Shown: positions 1 to 12,922 of the stretch, in pieces
How positions within the stretch are numbered: the first letter of the stretch is position 1
Layout: every line of letters starts with the position of its first letter
Origin: Ilex aquifolium
Lineage: Eukaryota > Streptophyta > Magnoliopsida > Aquifoliales > Aquifoliaceae
NCBI GenBank assembly: GCA_951799425.1
Contig: OX637397.1
Span: 15,646,064-15,710,063, forward strand
Direction: 5' to 3'
Length of the DNA: 64,000 nucleotides
Notes under the pieces: model-generated
Seen by the model: the letters and a program-made list of their open reading frames with translations, nothing else
What the model was told of the DNA's origin: nothing
Databases searched by the model: none
Made by a program: the position numbers and the translations under genes

Positions 1-872
1 GGGTGATCAAGCCTTAGTGTATCTTTAAGATATGGGTAGATGTTCCACTTTAAAATAGGTGGATTGCTTTACAATAGGTAGGCAGCATTGGATTTTAGAT
101 GACAGTGAAAAGCGATCAAAAGCATTAGCCATTCTAACAACAGATTGTTTCTGTTAGTTATGCCATTCTAACAGCAGTCTGTTGTTAACAGATTGTTTCT
201 ATTTTTTTATGACCTGAATTATGGTTATCATATGTGTGAAAATCAAGAAATAAGAATTAAGAAATGAAAGCTGAACACCTGATGCATTGTTCAAGATCAA
301 TGGACGGCCATTTTTAACTGAACTGGCAAATGAAGTTAAAATTCGACAATATTAAGTTTTCCACCAAATTAATAATAACAGTAAATTTGAGTGGTTTAAG
401 GTTTAATGTGCTTCTGATTTTGCAACAAAGTAGAAGATCTGCTTTGAGGGCAAGAGATTTATTGGCCTCTGCCAATTTGCAAAAAATAGGCCTTTTGTTT
501 GAATGAATGAGCAAAACATTTTTTTGGAGGTGATAGATTAGATTAGTGGGAGGAAAAGATATTTAGAAAGGGACAAAGGTACACTCTTGTTTGTATTTGT
601 TCTCTATTCATAAATTATTAGGTTGTCGTTTATCTGGCCTCTCAATTCATCTTTCCTCATGAACTTTTCGTTCGAATAGGTAGTTCAGTTTGCCTGTATG
701 CTGCTGAGTAATTGTGAAAGTAAAACTAAAACAGTATTATTATTATTATTATATGTTGGTTTTCCAGACCATGAAGATTCCTTCCCCAATTAATTTTTTT
801 CAGTAAGCACTTATGTAAGTCCTGTTTTAATATCTCAAAAACAAGCATATGTCCTTGCATCAACCTGTACAG
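1..872. other. Intron or upstream sequence of the UBX gene
   Basis: No coding exon is recognised here. The first exon of the downstream UBX-domain gene that I can recognise starts at 873 behind a cag acceptor, and its codon phase requires earlier exons. These must lie before this window or be too short to see. There is a short ATT repeat near 736-752. Otherwise the stretch is ordinary AT-rich plant sequence. Confidence 0.5.
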
Positions 873-3800
873 ACCCGCAGAAATCTGTCCCTTGTATAAC
901 AGCTATTGGATTCAATGGTGTTCAGCTCTGGCAAAAAGGTATATTATTTTTCGGAAAATAGAACTGCATTTATTTATTACTTTTGGGATATCATTTTACG
1001 CTGAATATTTTTGTTTTAATTTCCTTGTTTAATTGAATGAATTTCAAGATGGCTTTGTCAGTGCTGAAGATCTGGCATCCAGTCTTGAGAAGGCATGGTT
1101 GGGTCTTCATATCCAGGTAGGCTTGTGAAGGTTTTCTTACTTTCCACAAGGGTATGTCAATGTGGGATCCATCTTTAATGGGAACAGCTGCTGCTCCGGG
1201 AGCTGATAGGTTAATGAACCTTGTTTTGACATGATTGTAATTTTCTTTCTGGAAGAACAATAGCTGTCATGTCAGTCTAGTTGCAAGGTGGCAAAGTGGT
1301 CTTCATTTTTCATATATTGCCATCAGTAGAACATTATGATGCTTTAACCCATTTATATTGAGGGTAATTTACTGATTTCCTGGTGTCCATATGTTCTTCT
1401 ACTAAGGGTTATTATCTCTTGTATTGTTATCCTATCTGGTTTAGTTTGCTATTCTACGTTCTATTGTGCAGTTCTAAATTCCATATGCTCATCTCATGCT
1501 ATTGACTCATCATGCCATTGCTTGAGAACTATTAACGTAGTTGCTTCATCTATATTACCATCTAGATTTGCTGTTGCCAATCAATGTACTCTCTACTTCA
1601 CAATGACTCCACTACAATCACCACTGCACTGCCACCTTCACCAACACTAACACCATTTCCATTATTTCTTCCATTGGGGCCACTTCCTCAAACATGAAAA
1701 GATGTCCTTGCATTGTGTTAGAAGCTCAATTGGCGGTTAATTCAACTTCCCCTTAGCAAGCATAAATGCATCGTCAGAGTCGATGATTACCTTTATAACA
1801 ACACTCACACTCACTAGCTGCGCATTAAATCAGTAGCTCTTTGGTTGTACAACACAAAACAGAGGGTAATATTCGATTGTAAATTGCAGGAGACAACTGC
1901 AACTCTCCTGACTGCTGCACTTGCTTCAAAGAAATCAGAAGTTCCTTCTGGGGCTTGTGATACTGCTGCATTTGAGCAAGGAAGTTCTTCAAGGACAGAT
2001 ATTCCATCATCTTCAACAGAAAAATTGGTCCATTCCTCAGAGGCTACACCATTGCTGATTTCTGAAGATGCCATCGAGGTAAATTCAAAATTTGGTCATT
2101 GAGTGCTAGAATTTGTAGTAACCACAATATGCATGATATAAATAGTCTGTTATTTTATTCACGTCAACAGGAGCCAAATTCCAAACTGGGTGAGGAGGTA
2201 TCTCCTGAATCAGATATTGCCTGCGGATCAGAAAGTAAGGTGTTTGAATATTCGTCTTCGACTGCAACAGAAATAGAACAAGTTCATCCTGTGGATCTAA
2301 ATTCAACTCGCTCTGCAATTGGTCACCAAGTCGAAGATGAATTTCCTGCCCCAGAAGAGAGCTTAAATGGGGCTGATCATAAGTCAGAAGTTAGCATGGA
2401 GGCTTCTGTAGTGATTGCTAATGAAGCAAGTGAAGCTGTACCAGGTAGAAAGGCTGAAACTGTAGAAGTAGAGAAAATTGATGTTTCAGACTCTTCTACG
2501 AGTAAATCAAATGAAGTTCATATAAATATAAGATTGCCTGATGGTGGCAGTCTTAAAGAAAAGTTCTCCGTGATGAGCACTTTAAGAATGGTCAAAGACT
2601 TTGTGGATGAAAACCTAGAAAGCAGCATCGGCTCTTATGATCTAGCCATTCCTTATCCTCGCAAGGTATTTGGTGATCAAGGTATGAACTTCAAGTACCC
2701 TGGTGGCCTATCCGTATTACTTCAGCTTAAGTTATAGCTTTCTAGATTTGCTTGACGAATTTTTAGATGAGGGTTTTGTTTGGTTTTTTTTCCATATGCT
2801 TCCTTTGCAACATTTTTAGCATGCATCTATTCATTTTACAGGTAGTACTAATTCAGTTGCTGATTTCTTTTCTTTCTTTTTTTTCCCCTTTTGTACAAGT
2901 TATACATCATCTATGAAATGTTACTAGAAATGGTGCTCTTGGATATTCATTTGGACCTTTATAGCTGAAGTGGTAAATACAGGAGTTCTTTATCCATGCA
3001 TGGCTTCTTGTAGACTTATGCATGAACATTTTGTGGTCTTTTTGGCATTTAATTTACATGTAGATGTAATATTTTCTGACATAACTAACCGTATGCAATA
3101 CACTTTACCGTAGAAAGACATGACAAAAAGGCATCTAGCAGAGAGCTCTCATATTATTGTACTAGAAAACTTATTCTTGACCAAAAAATATTTGACAGAC
3201 TTATGATCTGATTATTTTTCTTTTCATCAGGATTTAGATTATTAAATGACCAGTTGGGAACCACGGATATAGATATGACTATAATATGATATGGGTACGG
3301 CGATATGACAAAACTTAAAAAAACAGGACACGAATATGATCAAGATATGCCTACTACAGAATATATTTTACATTTTTACTATGATGTAATTATTAGTTTT
3401 TAATTTCTAGCAAGTTCTTTAATAGTAATTCAAAAATAAGAAATGTTTACTTTGAAGTAAGAATAGAGCATCTCATTATAGCATGTTCACAAAGTGAATG
3501 TGTCTAATTTAAGAAACCAGAACTAGGATTTAAGTAATTGATTTGTTTAGAAGTTTTTGTTGCTACATATTTTGGTATGTGATACTAGATATTACTTGCA
3601 AAACACTAACCTATCTTCAAAGACACGTGAATTTTTTTTCTTTGCATCATTATATTGTAATTTGAGAGGAAACGGTAAAGATTACATATGTTGCTATGTC
3701 TATCCACTTATGTATTCGAAGTATATTCATCTTAGATACCCATATCTGAGTATCGAATTCGTGTAATAAGTATCCGATACGTATCCAAAAATAAAGAAAT

Positions 3801-6800
3801 ATTTTATTAATTTTTGAAGACGTTAATGTGTAATCTATACGTATCCTTAAGTATCCGATAAGTATTATATCCGATACAGTATTCAATATGTATACGTCGA
3901 TGAGTAATTCATGATTGTCATTTTGGTTTGCATGTGAAAACTTACAACTCAATTATGTGAACTGGTCAATTTTGGACATTGATTAAATGCATTGGATTCT
4001 AAATAGCGAGTTAGAATCAAAAGTCTATAGAACAACTCAAGAGCCTCTGTATCTATTATGAAGGGTGGGTTACCTATATCCATTTCTTTCGATTGAGTGT
4101 CAAATGCACTCCTTGGTTAAGTTCAACATAATCATATTATTCCGGAAACTAAAAACTAGAATCAAAATTGCAAGCCTTCTCCTCCCTTAGTACCAACCTC
4201 CAGAATACTGGGTGAAAAGAGTAAGATACATTTGGAGGTATGAGGCCGTCTTATTATCTTCAACAACAATGGTGTACTCTTTGCAAGTGTGAAATGGAGA
4301 GCTTGAATCATTTGTTTCTTCATTGCACTGTGGTTTTGAAATTGTGGAATACACTTGATGTAGGACGAAACGAATGAGAGATACCAAACCCTCGGAAGGA
4401 TTAAGTCAAGAAACACACAAAAGTCTCCACAAAAAAACAATTTTTATTTTATCACACTCTAATAAAAATAGTAGGGATTATATCGATATTTATAGACCAA
4501 GTCTCTAAAAGAGTTTTATAATTAAACTCTTAAACTCCTATACTACTAAAACGTAATAATCCCCTAATCAAACTCTCACTAATACTCCTAGTCAAATAAG
4601 TACTCGTAAATTAAATAATAATAATACTAATTCTAATAAATTACCAATTACATTCCTTTGAACCAAAAATTCTTTAGTCTTTCGTCTAGGCTTCCAAAAT
4701 TGATTATATTGGTCCAACCAACCAATGGCTGCGTCATCAACACTCTTGGATATTATTGGGATTCCATGGGTGACTCCAAGTAGGTGTGATTGGGTTTTGA
4801 GTATGGATTTTGAAGACTTTGGTTTTTGTCCTAAAGCCAAGGTTCTTTGGAGATGAGCGGTGTTAGCTTTATTTTGGTGGTTTGGTTGGAAAGAAATGGA
4901 CAGATTTATGAAGACAAGGAGGTCCCTTGGGAAGATATTTGGGATAAAAGCTCTTCCGTGGCATCTATTTAGGTATCGTCGTCCAAAGATTTTGAAGTAA
5001 TCAACTTATTTTTAATTAAAGACCATTGGACTGAAGTGTGTGAATTGCGAAGCCATAGTCTACTTCATTGCTTTGGTTCACCACTTCTTGTATTCTGCTT
5101 TAAGCTTGATTAGGCATTTTCTATTTTGCTTTTTCCCTTTTGAGGACTCCCTTGTCCTCCTATGTACCTTTATACTTTTCTAGTTAATAATATTCCTCGT
5201 ATTCTATAAAAAAAAAAAAACAAGGGGTAGTAGTGGAATTTTCCAAGAATAGTTTCTATGGAGGAGAATTAATTTACAGACTATGTAGTTTAGATTTGTG
5301 CTATGTTACCTGGACACGAACAAAGCAAAAGACACAGATGCGGCTCTGTATGAAGCACATTGAATTGGTGAGTTCTAAGGAACAATGGATGTTGGGGGGG
5401 TGTGTGTGTGTGTGTGTGTGTTTGGGGAGGTGGAAATAAATTCTGAGTATGCTTTGCTATGTAGATGTATTAGAAGGTGTTGATAGCCTCAGTGCATCAA
5501 GTGTAGGTTTTCTAACCGTTTCCCACAACTAAAGTCTCTTTCTCTCTGCGCTTCAATGCCAAAACTCAACTGGCAGCCTTTTGAGAAAAGTGATGATGTA
5601 GACGGTACTGGTGGAAGTGGTGGAAATGATTGGGCAATGCTGATTTCACTTTCTTTAATTAAAAGGAGGGAATGCAGCCTGTGTTTGGGATTCCTTTTAC
5701 TGTGTCTTCTAAAGTTGTTTATTTTCCACAGTTTTTCATTCAAACTCATAATTTTAAAGTGAAATAAAGGTGAGAGAAGTAGAAAGTGATTGGAACAATG
5801 AAAGTGCACACCATCTTTACACTTGATTTCTAAATTAGCATTCTTGAAAGAAGTTGAACTATTTCTATGACCACCTGCAGAGAAGCCCCAACATTAAGAA
5901 GTCGAGAGCGAGTTTTTTATTTTCGAAGCTAGGCAGAGGAATCATAAACAATATGTGTTGGTGTGAAAATGATGCTTTTTTTTAACCTTTTGGCTAAGGT
6001 CTAACTTTGGTATCTGTTATCAGTATTTGAGAGGGAAAATGAGAGAAATAATCCTTTTTTTAGTGTGCGATAGTTGCATGAAAAAAGTGAAGGTGTTTGA
6101 TGTCCATAACCCTACGAGTAGTGGCTAAGCCATTGACTAACTTAGAAGCAACCAAATTAACATTGGCCCTACATGTGGGTTTATGTATGAAATATGTATG
6201 CAGCTTTTTATATCTGTAAACGCAGGTACATTTTTCCTAAAACTTCCGGATGAAAATATATATATATTTTTTTTTGGAGTTTTTTTGTTGTAATTTCTTT
6301 TGGTATACTAGAAGAAAGGAGAATTTAAATTCCAAGATTTTTAGGCAGCTTAAACATCTAAAACATGTGAGATGGGCATTGAGGAGTGCTCGAGAGATGT
6401 CATTGTTCAATATTTCTCCTATGTGGATGGTGGCAGAACTACACGTAGACGTGGGGATGCCATTCCCTCGGTTTTGGTAGAACTTGGCTGAGTAGAGTCT
6501 TGAATAAGGAATTCAATCCATCATCTATTAAGTGCCCCCGCAGGAAATAAAAGAAAGAGAAAAAAAGTAGGGGGGGGGGGGGGGGGTCAAACTTTTTTTT
6601 TTTTTTTTTTAACTTTGTATAATAGCCCTTTAAATATGGATCTTTAATGTTATACTTTTGTGAGTGCAATTGTTAATATCTATTGATTCATGATTGTGCA
6701 TACACCGAGTACATCTATATTCAAGTGTTGTGAAAATATGTCTGGATTTAATCCATATTTAGGAAGGGATTTTGTTGATTGTAGTGGCTATTGGAAAATT

Positions 6801-9292
6801 AGATTGAGGCATGCAAAAAAAAAAAAGGATAAAATCGTACTTCCATCACTGTGCGTGGACACAACTTTTCATTAGGATGTCCTAAGGATTTACATTTCTG
6901 AGGGACAACAGTCCACACCTGGCCTACGTTTGTGAATGTTAAAGCTGAGAAAGGCTCAAGGCCCATTTTATATCAGGAGCAGGGAGCTAAATCATGTATT
7001 ATGGTGTGAAATATTTTATTTTCAGATGGTTTGCATGCTGGTACACTGTTTTTGTGTTTCCATCATTATCTATGGAGGCACTAAATTTATGTAGCGAATG
7101 CTATTTCACATACGATGATGCTTTGCTAATAGATCCTGTACCAAAAAAAAGGTATGGAATCAGTACGTTGATTCATAAAAAGCTGTTGGTTTCATTTTTA
7201 TTCTGGAATCTATCAAAACCTTCAGTGTGACTAGTGTACTTCATTTTAACTTTCCAGCAGATTGTACTCCCTTTGAGAACTACTTTACTTTTGTATTAAA
7301 TAGGAATTATTTTACGGTTCTTATTAGACCATATTCTGAATTTTTTGGAAAGGAATTGATTTAAGTTTTTTTCCAAAAAAAAAATTATTGTCTTTTAATA
7401 TGGTGCAGATTTGAGCAAAACACTATCAGAGTTGGGTCTGACCTACAGACAAGCATTAATAGTAATTCCGCATCACCGAGCTGTAGTTCACAACAAATCT
7501 TCAAGCAGCCAAACAAATTCCACGCATGATATTAGTTCTTCAAGTGGAAGCAACGAAGGATACATAGGATTCACGAAAAGGATGTTATCTTATTTGAATC
7601 CTTTCTCCTATCTTAGGAGTGGTGCCAGCTCATCAAATTCTGCACAGGAAACTGAAAGCAGCATGTGGCAATATCGTGAGTTTCTGGTCCTTCATTTTTT
7701 TTTCTCATAATCTTGTTGGAGCTCTATGTTGAAAAGATTCCTTATGTAAGCGTTAGAAGTTATAACTTTAAATTCTATTTAGTTGAACTACTGATTTTTA
7801 CCTTGCATCGATTTTCATCTTGTTTCCCCACTGTTGTTCAAGACATTTTAGCTACCATTTTGCTTCAAAAATCATGATCTTTTACCCATAGTTTGGGCCT
7901 CTAGCACCTTACCACTCCATGGTTTGAAAAATTCTCCTTTGCCATTATATTGTTCTTAGATTAGGTGGTGTTGTAATTCTTGTTAGACTATGAAATTCTT
8001 GTTATATTAAGTTTTGAAAATTTCAATTTATTAATAAAATAACATGTGGAAATTGAAAGGGAACTCTCTCTCTCCTTCTCCCTTTCTTTCTCTCTCTGTA
8101 TATTAGTTTTATTTTAGTGAAAAGATTTTTTTGGAGAAAGACACTGGAGGATTTCAAGCAGTGGAGGATTTTATTATCATTGTGATCTAAATTGTTAACC
8201 CCATTTGTTGTTGCATTTTTTTTTCTTTTTTAAAATTTTTTTTTTCTGGGGGAGAGGGAGAGGGAGAGGGAGACTTGAACCCTTGACCTCAAGAAGACAA
8301 TGTCTTCATAAGGTAAGGAGTACCATTGGACCAAAGCCCCGTTGGTTTGTTGTTGCATTTTGAACCACAAGAGAGTTATAAATTCGCTGGAAAAAGAAAA
8401 AAAAAAAGAAGAGGAAAGACGTCCCCAAACCACACTCCTTTTTCAGCCCTTTTTGTCGCAGAATACGATTTAGTATGTTGTTTACCCAATTTCTTGTAGA
8501 CTAAATATCTTTTTGACTGGCTAAGAGTCCAAATTTTTTGAGGCTTAACTTCTTTTTTGTTGCTTAAGCGAGCTTAGATTCTTTGTTAAAATTCAAGTTT
8601 GCAAATTCATGTTTTACTGTTTCATGGTTACAATCTCCGTGTTAGTTTTATGAAACAGCTCCTAAATTTGCATAAGTAAAAAATATAGCTCCTAGTTTAG
8701 TCCCCATTAAATGGGGGTTAGATTGGTGCAAACCTAAGGTTTGACATTGTTTGCACAAAGTGGTTGCTCTCCTGTTAGAACCCACAACTTATTGGGCCAA
8801 AGGTTATAGCATATGAGGATCTGGAGTCTAATTGGTTTCTTTAAACCCAATAGACTTTGGTGTCTTTTCATTTTTATGTTAAATGAACCAGTGAGTGCCG
8901 CAGTGTAATTTTCACATATTTATAGTTAATTCTAAGATGGAGATGCATGAGAAATAAAAAATTGAAGTATTTTTTTTTTCATGGCACATATTGGCATAAA
9001 ACTTCCAATAGTTTTTTTTGACTCTAATACTTTCAATATCATAGGTCCAAATCCTACTCTGCAGAATAATCTCAGGGGCACAGGGGGTCCTTACACTGTT
9101 CATTCATCAAACCAGAGCACTCCTCCAACTGGTGCGAATAACAGCAACAACAGAAAGCCATCATCATCATCTGGTTTTGGTAGCAATATTCACACACTGA
9201 AACACGATGATGATGATAGCCGGTTTGCTGACAGAAATGCCTTCTGGAATGGAAACTCAACACAGTATGGTGGTGACAACAATGGGAAATAA
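873..9292 (+). CDS. PUX11: Plant UBX domain-containing protein, PUX11-like (5' partial)
   Basis: Exons read from GT-AG borders and matching phases: 873-938, 1049-1116, 1890-2078, 2171-2681, 7409-7675 and 9045-9292 (TAA at 9290-9292). The first two encode part of a UAS/thioredoxin-like region (KSVPCITAIGFNGVQLW, then DGFVSAEDLASSLEKAW), as in plant PUX11 proteins. Exons 3 and 4 encode an acidic, Ser/Glu-rich linker. The UBX domain starts near 2516 (HINIRLPDGGSLKEKF), carries the YPR loop (IPYPRKVF) and ends after the intron with LSKTLSELGLTYRQALIVIP. The tail is Ser/Asn-rich and ends in an Asp run. UBX domains bind the AAA ATPase CDC48/p97, so the role is probably that of a CDC48 adaptor; this is inferred from the family. 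The N-terminus lies outside the window. Splicing of the CAA-G/AT junction across the 4.7-kb intron (2682-7408) restores the domain exactly, so the gene looks functional despite the insertions in its introns. Confidence 0.85.
4160..5220 (+). mobile_element. LINE (non-LTR retrotransposon) 3' fragment
   Basis: Residues such as YYLQQQWCTLCKCEMESLNH then LFLHCTVVLKLWN (4250-4352) are the cysteine/histidine zinc-finger that follows reverse transcriptase in plant LINEs (zf-RVT). After an interruption, IPWVTPSRCDWVLSMDF (from about 4760) and a Trp-rich stretch ending WKEMDRFMKTRR continue the same ORF2 C-terminus. A 3' untranslated tail ends in poly-A at 5207-5220. The copy is 5' truncated and in the same sense as the host gene. 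It is a fossil with stops. Confidence 0.75.
4354..4740. mobile_element. Unclassified ~390-bp insertion inside the LINE fragment
   Basis: The LINE reading frame stops near 4352 (KLWNTL) and resumes near 4740 (TLLDIIGIPWVTP). The DNA between is AT-rich, has no LINE similarity, and is bordered by the similar words acactt and acactc. A short minus-strand frame across it (4592-4840) is not a recognised protein. Possibly a small transposon or an old LTR piece. Confidence 0.45.
5976..6030 (+). pseudogene. U2 snRNA-like retro-pseudogene fragment
   Basis: The words ccttttggctaagg and tatctgttatcag match in order and spacing the highly conserved 5' part of spliceosomal U2 snRNA (CCTTTTGGCTAAGATC and GTATCTGTTCTTATCAG), which includes the branch-point recognition region. 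Bases are substituted and deleted within the branch-point segment. I see no upstream USE element (RTCCCACATCG) and no Sm site after it. So this is a truncated, inactive copy within the intron. Confidence 0.6.
8220..8345 (-). mobile_element. tRNA-derived SINE with 16-bp target site duplication
   Basis: Read on the minus strand there is an A-box-like TGGTCCAATGG, then a B-box-like GGTTCAAGTCT, a CCCTCT pyrimidine run and a terminal A tract (T-rich on + at 8220-8245). Identical 16-bp repeats TTTGTTGTTGCATTTT flank it at 8204-8219 and 8346-8361. It lies in the last intron of the UBX gene, antisense to it. Confidence 0.85.
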
Positions 9293-10689
9293 GATTGCAG
9301 TCCTACACTTCCAAATAATAAACAGTGCTCTGTTCAGGTTGTGGCTGTAGCTTACTCGTTTTTCCTTTCCTCCAACTTCTGATGGTCACTATGTCTGACA
9401 AAAATAGAAGAGACTAGTAATACCAGAAAGAATCAAATATAAGTATTGTTGTAATATGTTGGGCAAAAAAATTTCAGTTCATGTCTATAAGTGTCCTATT
9501 TCATGTGTTCAAAGATTGGATTTACCTGTTTAATTTCCCTGAAGCAGTGTCATGTCAATAAGGTGCTTGGATTGCTTCAAAGCTATTTCCATGAGGAAGG
9601 TACCATTAAGACCCAACTGCACTTTTGTGTAACTTCTTCCATTTGATTTGTGACTCTTGATCTGGTCATCACCTGTAATTTATAAAAAAACATTGTTCTA
9701 CAGAATTATTAAGGAATCTGAAGTCTTCATCTTTCACCTGAAAGCCTTGATCTTCTCACCTCAACCTCCTTTAATTTGGTAGCTAAAGTAGCATACCCTA
9801 GCAAATTATTGTTCGATGAGTTTTGATTGAGGTTGGAGACAACAATTGTTGCTTTCGAACCATTTGAAGAGTTTAATTTACACTCTTAAATTAGAAGTCA
9901 GTGGTCTAGGATTTGTGGAATTGATAACTAGTGAAATAAGTGTAATTTTCTCACACTTGGATAGACTATATATACAGGGTTCTTTTCGTACTGAAACTAC
10001 ATAATACCTTGATTGTTTGAGCTTTGGCTTTCTTCAAATATATCAGTGTACAAATTTCGGTGAATTCCTAAAGATAGTTGGAGTCGCTGGAAAGTGATTT
10101 TTAGTGTTCTTACCTCCGCTTTGAAATTTTAGGGTCAAAGATGTTATTATCTAACTTGTTTCATGTAATTTCAACCATGCTTTTTTTTTTTCTTACTTTG
10201 ATTGAAACCATTAGAAAGTGTGGTTTGAAGACCAAGTACTGGTTTCAGAAACAGTTTTAGTTATTTCACGCAGAACATCATGGGTTGAATGAAAAAAATG
10301 TGAGAATCTTACCAAGTATGCCTTCGTTGATGTGAAATATGGTGTTGCTTGGTTTAGTTTGTGGATCGCCGTATGCATGCATAATGTTTGTAAATCTTGA
10401 AAATCATAATGTGTTAGTGACTTCTTTGGGTGAAAAGTCCTAGACTTGACTGAGATTTATTGTTTGTGGATTTTTAGATTCGTGGGTTGAAATGAACCAT
10501 AAACCAATTTACTGAATGTATGAACATGTGGAATTGAAAGTGGTGATTAAATCATGAACAAGTTATAATGTGAAGGAATAAAACTATCTGTGGTGGTGGT
10601 TGTTTACTTGTTTGCTATGCATTGTTTCAAGGTGATCCTCTTTGTTTATAATGTAAATGATAGCTTAAGTGTTACTTTTATTGTACATG
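9293..10689. other. 3' flank of the UBX gene; no gene seen
   Basis: Probable 3' UTR immediately after the stop codon, then AT-rich intergenic sequence. No further reading frame or structured element was recognised before the LINE. Confidence 0.6.
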
Positions 10690-12900
10690 GTATAAGCTTG
10701 TTTTCTAAGGGAGAAAGCTTTAGAACAGGATTTTAGGCCTATCAATTTGGTTACAAGTTTGTATAAGATTGTTTCTAAAGTTCTTTCTATGAGGTTAAGA
10801 GACTATTTGGGTTACAATTTCAAAATATCAAGGGACTTTTGTGAGGGGTAGACAAGTTATGGATGTGACATTTGTAACTAATGAGATTGTTGAGGAGTAC
10901 ACAGGGAAGGGAGAAGAAGGTTTTGTGTTGAAAATTGATTTTGAAAAAGCGTATGATCATGTAGGTTGGGATTTTTTGGATTTTGTGTTGGAAGAAAAAG
11001 GTTTTATTTGATAGAACACACAGAATCATACATATAGATTTTCAACTTACACGGAAGCCAGATGGATACCTTCTGGGACCCAGAAGAAAAGGGATTTGGT
11101 GTGAGGTGGAGAAAGTGGATTAGGGGATATGGAATTGGTGAATTTTCGGGTCATTATGAATAGTAAACTTAGAGGTAGATTTAAGGCATATAGGAGATTC
11201 AGACAAGGGGATCCTTTATCACTGCTTTTGTTTACCTATGTGGTGGATGGATTAAGTAAATTGATGGAGAGGAGATCGTAAAGAGATCTCTCATTTGCAA
11301 TTTGCAGATGACACTATTTTATTTTTTTCAAGGGATGAGCAAAAATTAAGAAATTTAAAGATGATTGTTGATGTATTTGGGGTCATCTCGACACTTAAGA
11401 TTAATATGGATAAAGATGTTGTAGTGGGCATCAATTCTAGTTAGGGGAAGGTGGATAGGATGGCGCGAGAAATGGAATGTGTAGTGGGTGAGTGGCCATT
11501 GAATAACCTAGGTTTTCTTTGGGGAGACAACCCATTGTCTAGAATTTTTTGGGATCCAGTGGTTGAGAAAGTGGGGGTGGAGATAAGATAGATGGAAGAA
11601 ATCTTTTATTATTATTATTATTTTTTTTTTTGGGTTGGGGGGCGGGGTGGGAGGTCTCTTTTTAAAATGCTTGGGGTGAAGGCTAAGGAAATTGAATGTC
11701 TAATGAGGGATTTCTTATGGGAAGGGGTGGGAGAGGGAGGGAAGGGCCATTTGATTCGTTGGAAAGTGGTGAGTTGGCCAAAAAATAAGGGCAGATTTTC
11801 GATCGGGAATTTAGTGAATAGGAATAAGGTTGATGGGAAATGGCTTTGGAGTTTCCTTTTGGAGCAAAATTTATTGTGGCATGTCATTATTAAGAGCAAC
11901 GAGCTAGTATGAGTTACAAGCTAATAAGTGGGATGTTAATGGAGTTAGAAGGGGAACTTTTCGGAGTTCGTGTAAGTTCATCTCTCAGGGTTTACCTCAC
12001 TTTTCTCAAATGGTTAAGTTTATTATGGTTGATGGAACTAGAGTGCATTTTTTGTAAGATATTTGGGTGGGCGAGTCTTTTTTCTCTAGTTTCTTCCTCG
12101 ATTGTATCGAATTTCTTGTTATCAAGATGCTCGGTTGAATCCATCGTTCGGTCATACTCTTAGCCGATTTCTTGGGATTTTAGTTTTCGTAGAAATCTTA
12201 ATGATGGGGAACGTTTGGAATTGATGAATCTTTATTCCAAGCTTAATAATGTTATGTTAACTCCTAACTTGGAGGATAGGATGTATTGAATTGGTGATCC
12301 AATGAGTATATTTTCTTGTAAATCTTTCTTTGAATTTTTAATCAATGATCCTTTACTTCCTTCTTTCGATCCATCTTGATGATTTGGATTTGGAAGGTTA
12401 AAGTGCTTTTAAAGGTTCAAGTTTGTGCATGGATCATTGGCCATGGTAAGGTTAGTACCAATGAGGTACTTCAAAAGAGGAGACATAACTATTGCCTTCA
12501 ACCGCAATGGTGTGTATGTGTAGAGGTGATTATGGGAGTGTATATCACTTATTTTTGCGTTGTCCTTTGGCACGAGTTCTTTGGAATAAGCTTTTTGACT
12601 TTGCAATTTTTTCTTGGGTCGCACCAAAGGATATGAAATCTATGTTTTGTTTACATGATGGGGAGTTTGGGAGAAATACATAATGGAAGATTATTTGACA
12701 TAATGCTTTCTTCGCTATTTTATGGGTGATTCGGGAAGAAAAGAATGTAAGAATTTTGTGGGATAGATGTGAAGAAGTTGAAGGATTATGGGATATACTT
12801 CCTTTTTTTGGTTTCTTTTTGGACTTCAACGGCTAAGAAGTTTGATGACATTCCTCTCTTGTGTCTTGTAATGTTGTCTTTATTGTATGCTTTTCTTCAA
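10690..12900 (+). mobile_element. Degenerate LINE with reverse transcriptase and zf-RVT regions
   Basis: The translated fragments appear in the order expected of plant LINE ORF2. DFRPINLVTSLYKIVSKVL comes first (about 10730), then FVLKIDFEKAYDHVGWDFLD (near 10920-10980). QFADDTILFF with the reverse transcriptase catalytic FADD core is near 11298-11330. LMRDFLWEG and IRWKVVSWPK follow (11700-11790), then VYHLFLRCPLARVLWNKLF (zf-RVT, about 12540-12600). Stops and frame changes separate almost every block, so it is inactive. The 5' end and endonuclease are missing. The 3' part runs directly into the BAHD pseudogene near 12900 without a clear poly-A. Confidence 0.8.
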
Positions 12901-12922
12901 TAGTCAGTTGTGTTGGACTCCT

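Larger units (their letters stand above)
2682..7408 (+). other. Giant 4.7-kb intron of the UBX gene, filled with repeats
   Basis: The intron interrupts the UBX domain. It contains AT-rich sequence with repeated TATCCGATACGTATCC-like words (about 3270-3920), a LINE 3' fragment (4160-5220), a GT microsatellite (5400-5420), a U2 snRNA-like fragment (5976-6030), and poly-G/poly-T tracts (6568-6612). No host exon was recognised inside it. Confidence 0.7.

Noticed and set aside
4592..4840. 82-codon minus-strand frame
   Set aside because: Crosses the border between the LINE and its insertion; no family recognised.
6439..6669. Minus-strand frame with poly-Lys and poly-Pro
   Set aside because: Translation of the poly-T and poly-G tracts.
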